From Aquimarina sp. Aq107 (lineage in GTDB: Bacteria > Bacteroidota > Bacteroidia > Flavobacteriales > Flavobacteriaceae), in assembly GCF_943733665.1 (NCBI RefSeq), contig NZ_OX030782.1, positions 1,514,501 to 1,578,500 of the forward strand: 64,000 nucleotides of DNA, given 5' to 3'. Below are positions 8,800 through 16,394 of the stretch, piece by piece (position 1 is the stretch's first letter; each line of letters begins with the position of its first letter). Made by a program: the position numbers and the translations under genes. The notes beneath the pieces were generated by a model. It saw only the letters and a program-made list of their open reading frames with translations, searched no databases and was not told the origin of the DNA.

Positions 8800-9879
8800 T
8801 TAATTAGAAGTTTCGTATACTTTTATTCTTGCCTTTTTAATATCGATGCTTTCTGATGCATTCTGTAAAGCAATAGTAATATCGCTATTATATTTATCAA
8901 TAGTTAACATCAATTCTGTAGGCACATCTTTTGACTTTTCATACATTTTTTCGAAAACAGTGTGTATTTCATTTTCTTCAAAATAAATTCTAGTCCCATA
9001 TTGATTATTATTTTGGTCTGTCCATTCCATTCTGATATGATCCGGAATAGCATAATTCTGAAATTGATCTAATATTTTGTTTGAACCAATAGTATATAGA
9101 CTTTCACCATTAAAAAATGTTATTCTTATTTCTTCAAGCTTTCCTTCTTTTTTAAATGCAACAGAGGGCTTCCATTCGAACTTTTTTCTATACGCATTCC
9201 ATTTGCCAAATGGAATACTATCAGGATTCATTTTAGCTTTTACTTCGTCTTTAAAATCTTCTTCTAGTACAGAATCAATAAATTCTTCCATAGAAAGTTC
9301 TGCATAAGGTGAAAATTCCTTAATACTTACTTCTGTTTCTGAAGCTTTAAATATACCGATCTCTTTAGACCACCCATTTCCCATCATCCATACGACAACT
9401 TCTCCTCCTGGAATTAATCCGATATTAATCCTTCCGTAGGTGTCTTTCTTACCTAGTCGATTAATATAGCCTTCTTTAAAAAGTTTATTTATTTTTTCTG
9501 AAGGCAAGTCAAAATTACCTGTATAGAATTTTCTTTCTAAGTAGGAAATCCAAGTTATTTCTAATTTTACAGGTGCAGGCTTTAAGTCTTCACCCACCAC
9601 GTGTGTTGGCCCTATTTTACCCCATCCTTGATGTAATGTATGCCCTGAAGGAATATAAATACTTTCTCCATTTTCATACAGCAATCGTCCCTTATGAATC
9701 TGCATAGGATTATATTTCGGTGCACAAGCAGTAGGTCTCCATTCGTATTTTTCCATTTTTTTTGTAGTCTTAATTTCTTGGGAATTATTCTTTTGACAAG
9801 AAACAACTCCAATACTCATTACGGTGAATATTACCATCAATAAAGAAGCGGTATTACGAATACTGCTTTTATTCTCCAT
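8800..9879 (-). CDS. DUF2931 lipoprotein, putative Tle1 immunity protein
   Basis: A 359-residue DUF2931 protein. I place the start at the ATG at 9879, not further upstream, because it gives a proper lipoprotein signal (M-E-N-K-S-S..., hydrophobic core, lipobox V-V-S-C). This start overlaps the end of vgrG by 11 bp. Two similar halves are visible, each beginning E-W-[RK]-P followed by an N-G-E-S strand, and the first contains the family motif ITW-x-SY-x(4)-FYTGNFDLP. DUF2931 proteins are often neighbours of T6SS lipase genes. A periplasm-facing lipoprotein beside a phospholipase effector fits an immunity protein guarding the cell's own membranes. Family call firm; role inferred. Confidence 0.78.
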   Translation of the reverse strand: MENKSSIRNTASLLMVIFTVMSIGVVSCQKNNSQEIKTTKKMEKYEWRPTACAPKYNPMQIHKGRLLYENGESIYIPSGHTLHQGWGKIGPTHVVGEDLKPAPVKLEITWISYLERKFYTGNFDLPSEKINKLFKEGYINRLGKKDTYGRINIGLIPGGEVVVWMMGNGWSKEIGIFKASETEVSIKEFSPYAELSMEEFIDSVLEEDFKDEVKAKMNPDSIPFGKWNAYRKKFEWKPSVAFKKEGKLEEIRITFFNGESLYTIGSNKILDQFQNYAIPDHIRMEWTDQNNNQYGTRIYFEENEIHTVFEKMYEKSKDVPTELMLTIDKYNSDITIALQNASESIDIKKARIKVYETSN

Positions 9880-11653
9880 ATTCAACTGTTTCGGCACTAG
9901 CAATTGTAATTTTACCTCCGGCATTGGTTTTGATTTCGCCACTTGCATCTGTAGTTATTTCCTGAGCTTCCTGCTTATATTCACTACTAATTACTTTGAT
10001 TGTTTCTCCTATCTGGCGATCTTCATTAGTCGCACTGATAAAATAATCTTCAGTAATTGTTTCACTTTTATTTTTTCCAACAGAAATATCTAAATTTTCA
10101 TCTACATTTATCTGCATGTTTTTAGCATTCAATGTCATATTTTCTCCAGCTGAAATGGTGATATCATTATTGGCAGTATCAATATTTATAATATTTTGAT
10201 TCTTATCGGTAATAGTAATAAATTCTGCGCCATCGGCATCATTTAATTCTACCGTATGACCACTTCTCGTGCGCAACGCTTTTACATCATTGCTTTGGGT
10301 ATTCCAACTTGCAGGATTAGCTCCTCCTGTATATAAAGTTCCCAATACATAAGGTCTTTCTGCATTACCCCCTTCAAAACCAATCAATACTTCTTCATCA
10401 AGTTCTGGGATGAAATGAAAACCTTTTTCTCCTCCAGCGTGCGGAGTGACAATACGTAACCAAGGAGTTAATTCTCCTGTTTCTCTTTGCCAAGGGAATT
10501 GTACTCGTATTCTACCAATTCCATCAGGGTCACTATTTTCTTTTACAATAGCTACCTGAGATTCACTTTTAGGAAAAGCCATTAAATTGGTGTTTGGATA
10601 CACATCCAATTCAGCAGTAACTCCTTCGAATTTATTTTGATATCTTCCGTTTTCGGTATTAGTATGAGTAACTTTTGTAATTCTGAAACTACCGTAATCT
10701 GCGCCTTCTCCCTTTATGTTAACTACTTGTCCAATTTTAACACCAGGATTGTCGCTAGATCCTTTAAAAATCACCTGCTTTATTTCTTCAGCCTTTTTCT
10801 GTTGCTCTACATGCGTATCTAATCTTTGCTTCAGTGATGGATCGTTGTATGAATTTAAATAAATATTAGTTTCATTAGGGAAAATTTCATCTCCTTTATT
10901 GCTAGTAAAACCATTATATCCATTTACACCAGAACTAACTTCATTCGTGGCTTTTTCATGCTGTCCATCTGTAAGGTAGTCGTTAGTAAAATATTTGTAA
11001 CTATTAGATGTAGGTTTTAAATCCAAAGAAAATTCCTGAAGATCGTGTCCATAAGTTAAGGTAACTTCTTCTTGATCTTCTGGTTTTCCAAATATCAAAG
11101 CACTTCCATCATAGTAAAACCATTGACTATATTGCGCAGCTAATCGACTTGAATATTGAAAAGCACTTTCTTTATTCTGTACACTATAATGAATGTTATC
11201 AGATCCAGAAGGGTTAAAGACTGTTTTTAATTTAGACTGATCATATCTTTGAAATGTTTCATCTAAAATGGTAGTGAGATCAACATCATTAAAAGAATTA
11301 TAATGTGGTCCATCATCAGCTATAATACTACAACTATGCGCTTTTATAGTTACTAAGTCACCATTTTGTTGATGAAATCCCATAGTGCTATTTACAGAGG
11401 TTACCACTCCTTTAAACTCAAATTCTTTGTAGCCCGAAAACGTTCCAATAGAAGAAATTTGTATGGTAATGATTTGTCCTAGATAATCCTTGGTTTGAGA
11501 AGCAATATCTCCAGTTATATTTTCTAGAACATCCATTCTACAAACTAATTCTAGTACATGATGCGCATCGATTTCTTGATGCAGTATTAATCGTTTATAA
11601 GCATTTATTGCTGTTCCTCCAATAAATATTTGAGTGTTAGATTGCAACGCCAT
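9869..11653 (-). CDS. vgrG: VgrG (TssI) spike protein
   Basis: A 594-residue VgrG, the trimeric spike at the tip of the T6SS tube, which carries effectors into target cells. The N-terminal half is gp27-like; around residues 369-450 the gp5 OB-fold segment is clear (DGIGRIRVQFPWQ, TPWLRIVTPHAGGEKGFHFIPELDEEVLIGF, then ERPYVLGTLY). The C-terminal part, with repeats such as IINIDTANNDITISAGENMTLNAK, is the beta-helix needle. There is no extra C-terminal toxin domain, so cargo must be carried separately, consistent with the effector and PAAR-like genes downstream. It is first in the minus-strand effector operon; a 453-bp non-coding stretch lies upstream and should hold its promoter. Confidence 0.95.
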   Translation of the reverse strand: MALQSNTQIFIGGTAINAYKRLILHQEIDAHHVLELVCRMDVLENITGDIASQTKDYLGQIITIQISSIGTFSGYKEFEFKGVVTSVNSTMGFHQQNGDLVTIKAHSCSIIADDGPHYNSFNDVDLTTILDETFQRYDQSKLKTVFNPSGSDNIHYSVQNKESAFQYSSRLAAQYSQWFYYDGSALIFGKPEDQEEVTLTYGHDLQEFSLDLKPTSNSYKYFTNDYLTDGQHEKATNEVSSGVNGYNGFTSNKGDEIFPNETNIYLNSYNDPSLKQRLDTHVEQQKKAEEIKQVIFKGSSDNPGVKIGQVVNIKGEGADYGSFRITKVTHTNTENGRYQNKFEGVTAELDVYPNTNLMAFPKSESQVAIVKENSDPDGIGRIRVQFPWQRETGELTPWLRIVTPHAGGEKGFHFIPELDEEVLIGFEGGNAERPYVLGTLYTGGANPASWNTQSNDVKALRTRSGHTVELNDADGAEFITITDKNQNIINIDTANNDITISAGENMTLNAKNMQINVDENLDISVGKNKSETITEDYFISATNEDRQIGETIKVISSEYKQEAQEITTDASGEIKTNAGGKITIASAETVEYGE

Positions 11654-12106
11654 GTCTTTTGTTTTTTAGTGATTTAACAACCGATAAGTTGTCAATATAG
11701 TTTTCACAGGTTTTTATAAAGTTACCATTTTTAGATTAACAAATAGTATGTTTTTAAACAATACTATGTATTATCTGGTGTAATAAGGATAACTCATATC
11801 TATATTATATATTCTAAGATAAGAGATTTTTGTTTTTAAAAATCATTTTTAGCTTTTCCCGTTCTTTCCCAAATAAACACCAAGAATTAAGAAGAGATAC
11901 TTTTTAGACGGTTTTATCCCATAATATTCCTCTAAAACACTAAAAACTTTATGATAAATATTAAAGCAACCACTTTATAGGTATCATTAGTTTTTAGTAA
12001 GTTTATTTAATTTCAGAAATACTGTTATCTTAGAATAAAAATCCTTTGATATTCTATTCAATTATGAAAATATTCAAAATCACAACTGATAATAAAAAAA
12101 GAATTA
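11654..12106. other. Intergenic region between vgrG and tssD with a long inverted repeat
   Basis: A 453-bp AT-rich stretch without a convincing gene. It must hold the vgrG operon promoter (minus strand). It contains an imperfect inverted repeat: ACTAAAAACT at 11939-11948 pairs with AGTTTTTAGT at 11989-11998, and inside it ATGATA at 11951-11956 pairs with TATCAT at 11982-11987, giving a 16-bp interrupted stem around a 25-nt loop. It has no T tract like the terminators elsewhere in the window. A 23-codon frame beginning at 12063 overlaps the end of tssD and is probably spurious. Confidence 0.5.
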
Positions 12107-12502
12107 TTACACTTTGGAAGGCCAATTGTTGGTAAACGTAGTTCCTTTAATTGAAATTTCCTTAGCGGATAATACTAAATGTATCTGTAACGGCTTTGTG
12201 CTTTCTGCATTAAAATGCTCCGTGTATTCGATACAATAAGCGTCCTTAACTTCTACATTTTTTAGACTAGACATATTATCTCTTCTGAAAAAAGTAATTT
12301 TACAACTTTTAGTAATAGTAGGAGAGATGGTCCAGTCCAAAAAATCTGTTTTGGCAGTAGATTCTATTAATAAACTAACTTGTCCTCCTTGTGGTTTTGC
12401 ACAAGGTCTCCCTGTGTAATCGGTATCTTGTCTGAAGGTGAAAGAGCAATCCAGAATGTTTATCTCTTCCCCATCAAGATCTAGTTTTGCTAAAAATGAC
12501 AT
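12107..12502 (-). CDS. tssD: TssD (Hcp-like) tube protein, copy 1
   Basis: A 131-residue T6SS tube protein of the Bacteroidota type (TssD). It begins MSF-x-AKL-x-(4)-E-x-N-(I/V)-L-(D/N)-C, then DTDYTGRPCAKPQGGQVSLLIEST, TDFLDWTI, ITFFRRD and DAYCIEYTEHFNAEST, the same framework as its neighbour. TssD hexamers stack inside the contractile sheath and are expelled with VgrG. This copy has extra cysteines (C19, C33, C67, C89 by eye) compared with copy 2 and a longer C-terminal tail, so it may be a specialised variant for particular cargo. It stands alone between non-coding stretches. Confidence 0.88.
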   Translation of the reverse strand: MSFLAKLDLDGEEINILDCSFTFRQDTDYTGRPCAKPQGGQVSLLIESTAKTDFLDWTISPTITKSCKITFFRRDNMSSLKNVEVKDAYCIEYTEHFNAESTKPLQIHLVLSAKEISIKGTTFTNNWPSKV

Positions 12503-12595
12503 AAGTAATAATTTTAATGTGAATAACTACTTTATCAGTTCCATTATTGTTTACAAGAAAATGTAACAAAGAGGAAATGATGATGTAAGATAAGA

Positions 12596-12620
12596 AAGGG
12601 AGTGAAAAAACCACTCCCTT
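12596..12620 (-). terminator. Intrinsic terminator after tssD copy 2
   Basis: Perfect 9-bp inverted repeat AAGGGAGTG / CACTCCCTT with a 7-nt A-rich (plus) or T-rich (minus) loop. Read on the minus strand it follows tssD copy 2 by about 30 bp and is trailed by a U-rich but interrupted tail (TTTCTTATCTT), so it may be a moderate terminator or an mRNA-stabilising 3' hairpin on a highly expressed transcript. Confidence 0.6.
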
Positions 12621-12649
12621 AATTTAAATCTTATATAAAACGAAATGAT

Positions 12650-13036
12650 TTATACCCATTCGTTTGTATGCTCACCGTTTCCAATACCGATTTCTCTTGC
12701 AGAAATGGTAATTTTTTCAGTCATTGGATTAGAACCTTTAGCGTCAAAATTTTCCATATACTTTACTGCATAAGCATCGGTAAAATTTAATTCTTTGGAA
12801 GTAGCTTCTGTATCTCTCTTTAAGAAAACAATAGATCCACTTCTCATTTCGAAATTGTTAAACATCCAATCAGAAAGGCTAGTGTCTGAAGTAGATTCTA
12901 CTTCAATAGTAATCATTCCACCTCTAGTTACAGATGATGGACGTCCTGTTGCGTCGGTTTCTTGAGCTAAACCATAATTACAGTTTAATACATTGTACTC
13001 ATTTCCTCCAACTTTTAATTTTGCTTTAAAAGACAT
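12650..13036 (-). CDS. tssD: TssD (Hcp-like) tube protein, copy 2
   Basis: A 128-residue TssD paralogue: MSFKAKLKVGGNEYNVLNC, ETDATGRPSSVTRGGMITIEVEST, LSDWMF, GSIVFLKRD, DAYAVKYMENFDAKGSNPM and a final SAREIGIGNG segment. It matches the Bacteroidota tube protein throughout and lacks the additional cysteines of copy 1, so it looks like the generic structural Hcp. It is bounded by its own hairpin terminator (12596-12620) and by the TssN terminator (13230-13268), indicating a monocistronic, probably abundant message. The 255-bp gap upstream should contain its promoter, though I could not pick out a convincing -7 box. Confidence 0.9.
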   Translation of the reverse strand: MSFKAKLKVGGNEYNVLNCNYGLAQETDATGRPSSVTRGGMITIEVESTSDTSLSDWMFNNFEMRSGSIVFLKRDTEATSKELNFTDAYAVKYMENFDAKGSNPMTEKITISAREIGIGNGEHTNEWV

Positions 13037-13229
13037 AATAAATAATTTTTAAATTAATAATAATAAATAATGATTATAATAAATGTAACTTGTACGATGT
13101 AAAGATAGTAAAATATATCAGACTTAGGTTGTTACTATATCGTTAAGTGTGAAGGGATTAATGGATTAAGAAAGAAAAAGACTACACGGTTTTCAGGGAA
13201 TTTGCACTTTATCGTGAAGTTTGTCTAAT

Positions 13230-13268
13230 AAAAAAAAGATCTCAACGAGTAAACTGAGATCTTTTTTT
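13230..13268 (-). terminator. Intrinsic terminator after tssN
   Basis: Hairpin with a long stem, AAAAAAGATCTCA paired with TGAGATCTTTTTT around a 10-nt loop, followed by T runs on both strands. It ends the minus-strand tssG-tssN transcript 24 bp after the tssN stop and separates it from tssD copy 2. Confidence 0.82.
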
Positions 13269-13291
13269 AACAAAATTTTAACACTAATTTT

Positions 13292-14167
13292 TTATGCTCT
13301 TTTGCAGATGATTACATCATTTTCCTTGATATTATTTCCCTCTATTGTTCGAGTGAAATCAACATGTGTTTGCATGCCCATCCAATTTGGTTTTGTATAG
13401 AAAATCCATCCATAAGGGTTGTTTTTATCATCTAAAAACTCTATTTCACCTTCAGGATGTCTATCATTGTAATCGTTTATGAAAAAGTAGAATAGCTTAC
13501 CAAACTCCATTTTTTCTGGTGCTTTTAATCTAAAGTTGCTCAACTCATCAATATTTTCACCCTTATTAAATTCAAAAGAAATAACCAACGGGTTAATTAA
13601 TTCGTCGTCTTTAGGGTCTTTCATCTTTTTGTCAATAGGGTAGAACCATTTTTTATATATAGGTACAGGAACGGAGACTGCAAATTCATAAAGTTTCACA
13701 ATCATTATAGGAATAAGAAAGCAAATTGATGATGCTGTGAAAATATATTTGTAATCAGGTTTGTAAATCCCAACAACGAACAGAAACGTAATTAATCCAA
13801 CAAATACTGTTACTATAGTATATAAAAATTCTGGCCAGAATTTTGTTGGATCTTCTTCTGATAGGTTTGGGAAAAATTTACGCATAGCAAACACGTGTAA
13901 AGATCCCAAGCATAAAAATATTATTTGGAAACCTATAAAGCTGTTTAAAGGTATGTCATTAAGTACTTTTTCATTACTTAATAGGGCTGTCGCAGCAAAT
14001 AATAAAAGTACCACTAGCATGTATAGTAAAAACTTCTTTTTGTTTTTGACAAAAAGTTTCTTCAACCCGGCAACAACTCCCATTAAAATAGCACTAACGG
14101 CCAATAGTAAGATTCCTACCTTAAAAAAATCAGCATTTAATGCTGCAGATTGTAATATCAAATTCAT
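13292..14167 (-). CDS. tssN: TssN, subtype iii T6SS membrane component
   Basis: A 291-residue membrane protein matching TssN, one of the components specific to the Bacteroidota T6SS that replace the proteobacterial TssJLM membrane complex. About five hydrophobic helices occupy residues 15-34, 45-62, 77-93, 115-134 and 141-160. The remaining cytoplasmic domain has the recognisable block VISFEFNKGENIDELSNFRL, a KAPE-x-ME-FGKLFYFFINDYN segment and a final WIFYTKP-NWMGMQ-THVDF. It overlaps the end of tssG by 4 bp (ATGA), so the two are co-translated. The downstream hairpin ends the transcript. Confidence 0.85.
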   Translation of the reverse strand: MNLILQSAALNADFFKVGILLLAVSAILMGVVAGLKKLFVKNKKKFLLYMLVVLLLFAATALLSNEKVLNDIPLNSFIGFQIIFLCLGSLHVFAMRKFFPNLSEEDPTKFWPEFLYTIVTVFVGLITFLFVVGIYKPDYKYIFTASSICFLIPIMIVKLYEFAVSVPVPIYKKWFYPIDKKMKDPKDDELINPLVISFEFNKGENIDELSNFRLKAPEKMEFGKLFYFFINDYNDRHPEGEIEFLDDKNNPYGWIFYTKPNWMGMQTHVDFTRTIEGNNIKENDVIICKRA

Positions 14168-15087
14168 ATCATAGTTGTTAGACCCATCCTGGGACCGTTA
14201 GTCTCATTTAATACAAATGTTTCTTCTTTACTCGAATATGTTACGTTAATTTTTGTATCTATTTCCATAGGGATAAAATAGTCACAAAAGATAGTAATAA
14301 ATTTTTTAGTAGCACCACTTACTATATATTTATCAATATTTTTTTGGTCAACAGGCCCTATTGTTATTTCCCAGCAAGGATAGGAGATTACAGTTTCTTT
14401 TAGTTCTAAAACCAAATCAACTCCTAGTTGGTGTTCTTTAGAAGTGTCATTTATATTGTCATCTAAAGTTTTATACTTTTTTTCGATAGTCACTTTTTCT
14501 CCTATGATTTTCTCTAGACTTAAAGCAGTTAGTTCAATCTCACCTGATATTTTGTGTACATAAGGTAATAATTGCAAAAGTTTAATGCTGTAATCAGAAG
14601 GAATCTCAGGGTCTAAATTCCAAAATTTTAAAAGAAAATCTGTTTTTAGGTTCGCAAACTCATTAATTAGTTTACGTTCGTTTTTTTCAATATTGACTCT
14701 TTGAGTGAAAAATTCGTTTTCTAACGGGGAGAAAAAAGATCGAGCATCTTTTTCTTGTTTCTTCTGTTTTTGGTGTAATTCTGTAAAGGAAATATCACTT
14801 TTCGCTTTTACCGGTTCATGGAATAGTCCTTCTGGTAAGGTGTCATAAAGACCATTTCTAGCAATATTAAATTGTAACTTATCTGTATTTCCAGAATAAG
14901 AATCTAATTTAAAATTAATTACATCTCTTCTGTAGGATCTGGAGAAAGTACTGTTATTAAAAACATCAATATCTGTAAGATTTACACTAGATTTTTCTAA
15001 AATTTCAGTAACAAAAACTTCTGCTTTTAGATTTTGATAGGTAGTGGTTAATTCTTGATAGATGTCTTGGATCTCTTTGTTCTTCAT
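14164..15087 (-). CDS. tssG: TssG-like baseplate protein
   Basis: A 307-residue protein assigned to TssG, a wedge subunit of the T6SS baseplate that works with TssE, TssF and TssK. Key signs are the FNIARNGLYDTLPEGLFHE segment near residues 75-95, typical of TssF/TssG proteins, and the terminal RMGLTTMI, which matches the usual L-G-x-T-T-x-hydrophobic end of TssG. The central charged region (KQKKQEKDARSFFSPLENEFF) is common in the subtype iii form. It precedes tssN in the same transcript. Because TssE and TssF are encoded on the opposite strand just beyond the NlpC gene, the baseplate genes are split between two divergent groups. Confidence 0.75.
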   Translation of the reverse strand: MKNKEIQDIYQELTTTYQNLKAEVFVTEILEKSSVNLTDIDVFNNSTFSRSYRRDVINFKLDSYSGNTDKLQFNIARNGLYDTLPEGLFHEPVKAKSDISFTELHQKQKKQEKDARSFFSPLENEFFTQRVNIEKNERKLINEFANLKTDFLLKFWNLDPEIPSDYSIKLLQLLPYVHKISGEIELTALSLEKIIGEKVTIEKKYKTLDDNINDTSKEHQLGVDLVLELKETVISYPCWEITIGPVDQKNIDKYIVSGATKKFITIFCDYFIPMEIDTKINVTYSSKEETFVLNETNGPRMGLTTMI

Positions 15088-15122
15088 TCGTTTAGTTGGT
15101 GTAAAGAATGCGAGCTTCTTCT

Positions 15123-15752
15123 CTAGTTTTCTACAGTGTTGGTGTTATTATTAAATTTAGGTTTTTTTCCAGCAGCGACAAACATCCTTTTCCAAGGTTG
15201 TTTGGATAAGTCACTAATTTGAACTCCATTTCCTCCAGAATTTCCTCTTCTTGAAGTAGAGTGAACAAATTTATTGTTTCCAAGATAGAACCCTACGTGG
15301 GTTATATCACGAAATTCAGAACCTTTATTGTTAAAAAAGATTAAATCTCCCTGCTTTAGATTATGTAATCCTTTAAACTTATTTGTGTCTGGTGCGTCAA
15401 ATTGTTTTTGTGCGGTACGTTCAATTAAATTACCATAAATGTCGTGATATATATATTGAGTAAAATAAGAGCAATCAATTCCTTGTTTAGTATTTCCCCC
15501 TAATTTATAAGGAGCATTCATCCAATCATCTATAAACTCAAATAAAGGAACGTTATCTATTTTCTTCGGTGGAACACCTAATATTGCTCCATATTTTTTC
15601 TGGATAGGAAGGATAGCATTTTGTTTCGCCAATGCAATAGAATCTCTTCTTGCCTGGGCTAAAGCTTCTTGTTCCGCTTTTTTAGATCCACCACAACTCA
15701 TTGCCCCAACAATAATGATAAATAAAAATAGTGTTTTAAAAAGTGTATTCAT
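15123..15752 (-). CDS. NlpC/P60 family lipoprotein (cell-wall hydrolase)
   Basis: A 209-residue C40-family peptidase with a lipoprotein signal (lipobox A-M-S-C, Cys20). The catalytic residues are Cys94 (QGIDCSYF), His152 (THVGFYLG) and His164 (KFVHSTS). Such enzymes cut peptide stems in peptidoglycan. Its position, 35 bp upstream of tssG on the same strand and back-to-back with tssE, suggests it opens or remodels the wall so that the T6SS envelope complex can be assembled, although an immunity or general cell-wall role cannot be excluded. The A-Q-A-R-R-D-S-I-A-L linker after the lipid anchor looks like a helical spacer. Confidence 0.88.
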   Translation of the reverse strand: MNTLFKTLFLFIIIVGAMSCGGSKKAEQEALAQARRDSIALAKQNAILPIQKKYGAILGVPPKKIDNVPLFEFIDDWMNAPYKLGGNTKQGIDCSYFTQYIYHDIYGNLIERTAQKQFDAPDTNKFKGLHNLKQGDLIFFNNKGSEFRDITHVGFYLGNNKFVHSTSRRGNSGGNGVQISDLSKQPWKRMFVAAGKKPKFNNNTNTVEN

Positions 15753-15771
15753 TTGAAAAATAAAATTTACA

Positions 15772-15779
15772 CAAATATA
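15772..15779 (-). promoter_or_regulatory. Putative -7 box for the NlpC-tssG-tssN transcript
   Basis: TATATTTG on the minus strand (consensus TAnnTTTG of Bacteroidota sigma-A promoters), 20 bp before the lipoprotein start codon. It lies in the 202-bp divergent region shared with tssE; no equally good box was seen for the plus strand. Confidence 0.5.
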
Positions 15780-15954
15780 AAAAACTTATGCGTATTTTCT
15801 ATTCTTAGTCTATTGATAACAATAAAATAAAATCATAAAATCATGGATTGTTGTTTTTTTAGTTAGTTTATTGAATTATGAAGTGTAGATAAATAAAATC
15901 TTTATTAAATTGCATTTGCTTTGTAAGTAAATTAAAGCGCACAAATTATCCTGT

Positions 15955-16386
15955 ATGAATAGTTCTTATTATAAGTTGCCTTTAGATACATTTAGAATAG
16001 TTAAAAACAAAGAGATTGATAGTTGTGATCTTAATCAATCTATTGTTGGATATATTCATTTGATTACTACATCGTATTTTGGGGAATGTACTTTTGATGA
16101 ATCTTTTGGGTGTTCTATTTGGAATGTTGATTTTGATAATCTAACTAGTACAAATAAGTTGCGTAATACTATTTCCGAATCTTTGGTGGAAAGTATAGTT
16201 TCTCAGGAAAGAAGACTTAAGAAAGTCACGGTTGATGTTACAATACAACAAGAGGAGTTTAAAAATAGAGGAAGTTTAAATAGAATTAAGAAACTAGTAG
16301 AGATAAAAGTAAATGGGGTTGTGAGTAGAACAAATGAACAATTTGCTTGTTTAGAAAAATTTTATATTGCTCCACTTTCATTTTAA
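15955..16386 (+). CDS. tssE: TssE (gp25-like) baseplate protein
   Basis: A 143-residue gp25-like protein. After a short N-terminus it shows the family pattern: S-I-V-G-Y-I-H-L-I-T-T-S-Y-F-G-E-C, then D-E-S-F-G-C-S-I-W, a two-helix segment with L-R-N-T-I-S-E-S-L-V-E-S-I-V-S-Q-E-R-R-L, and V-T-V-D-V-T-I-Q-Q-E-E. TssE is the small wedge protein that seeds sheath polymerisation. First gene of the plus-strand T6SS group; tssF follows after only 8 bp. The EPR-type motif of gp25 proteins appears here as S-Q-E-R-R-L. Confidence 0.85.
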   Translation: MNSSYYKLPLDTFRIVKNKEIDSCDLNQSIVGYIHLITTSYFGECTFDESFGCSIWNVDFDNLTSTNKLRNTISESLVESIVSQERRLKKVTVDVTIQQEEFKNRGSLNRIKKLVEIKVNGVVSRTNEQFACLEKFYIAPLSF

Positions 16387-16394
16387 TAGGGTTT

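Noticed and set aside
9880..9948. Upstream in-frame start for the DUF2931 lipoprotein, deep inside vgrG
   Set aside because: It would add a 23-residue charged extension in front of a proper lipoprotein signal; the ATG at 9879 fits better.
12063..12134. 23-codon frame with ATG overlapping the end of tssD copy 1
   Set aside because: Short, antisense to a real gene, and without conserved features; probably chance.
16347..16394. Upstream in-frame start for tssF
   Set aside because: It overlaps tssE and gives no homologous sequence; the ATG at 16395 gives the normal TssF N-terminus.
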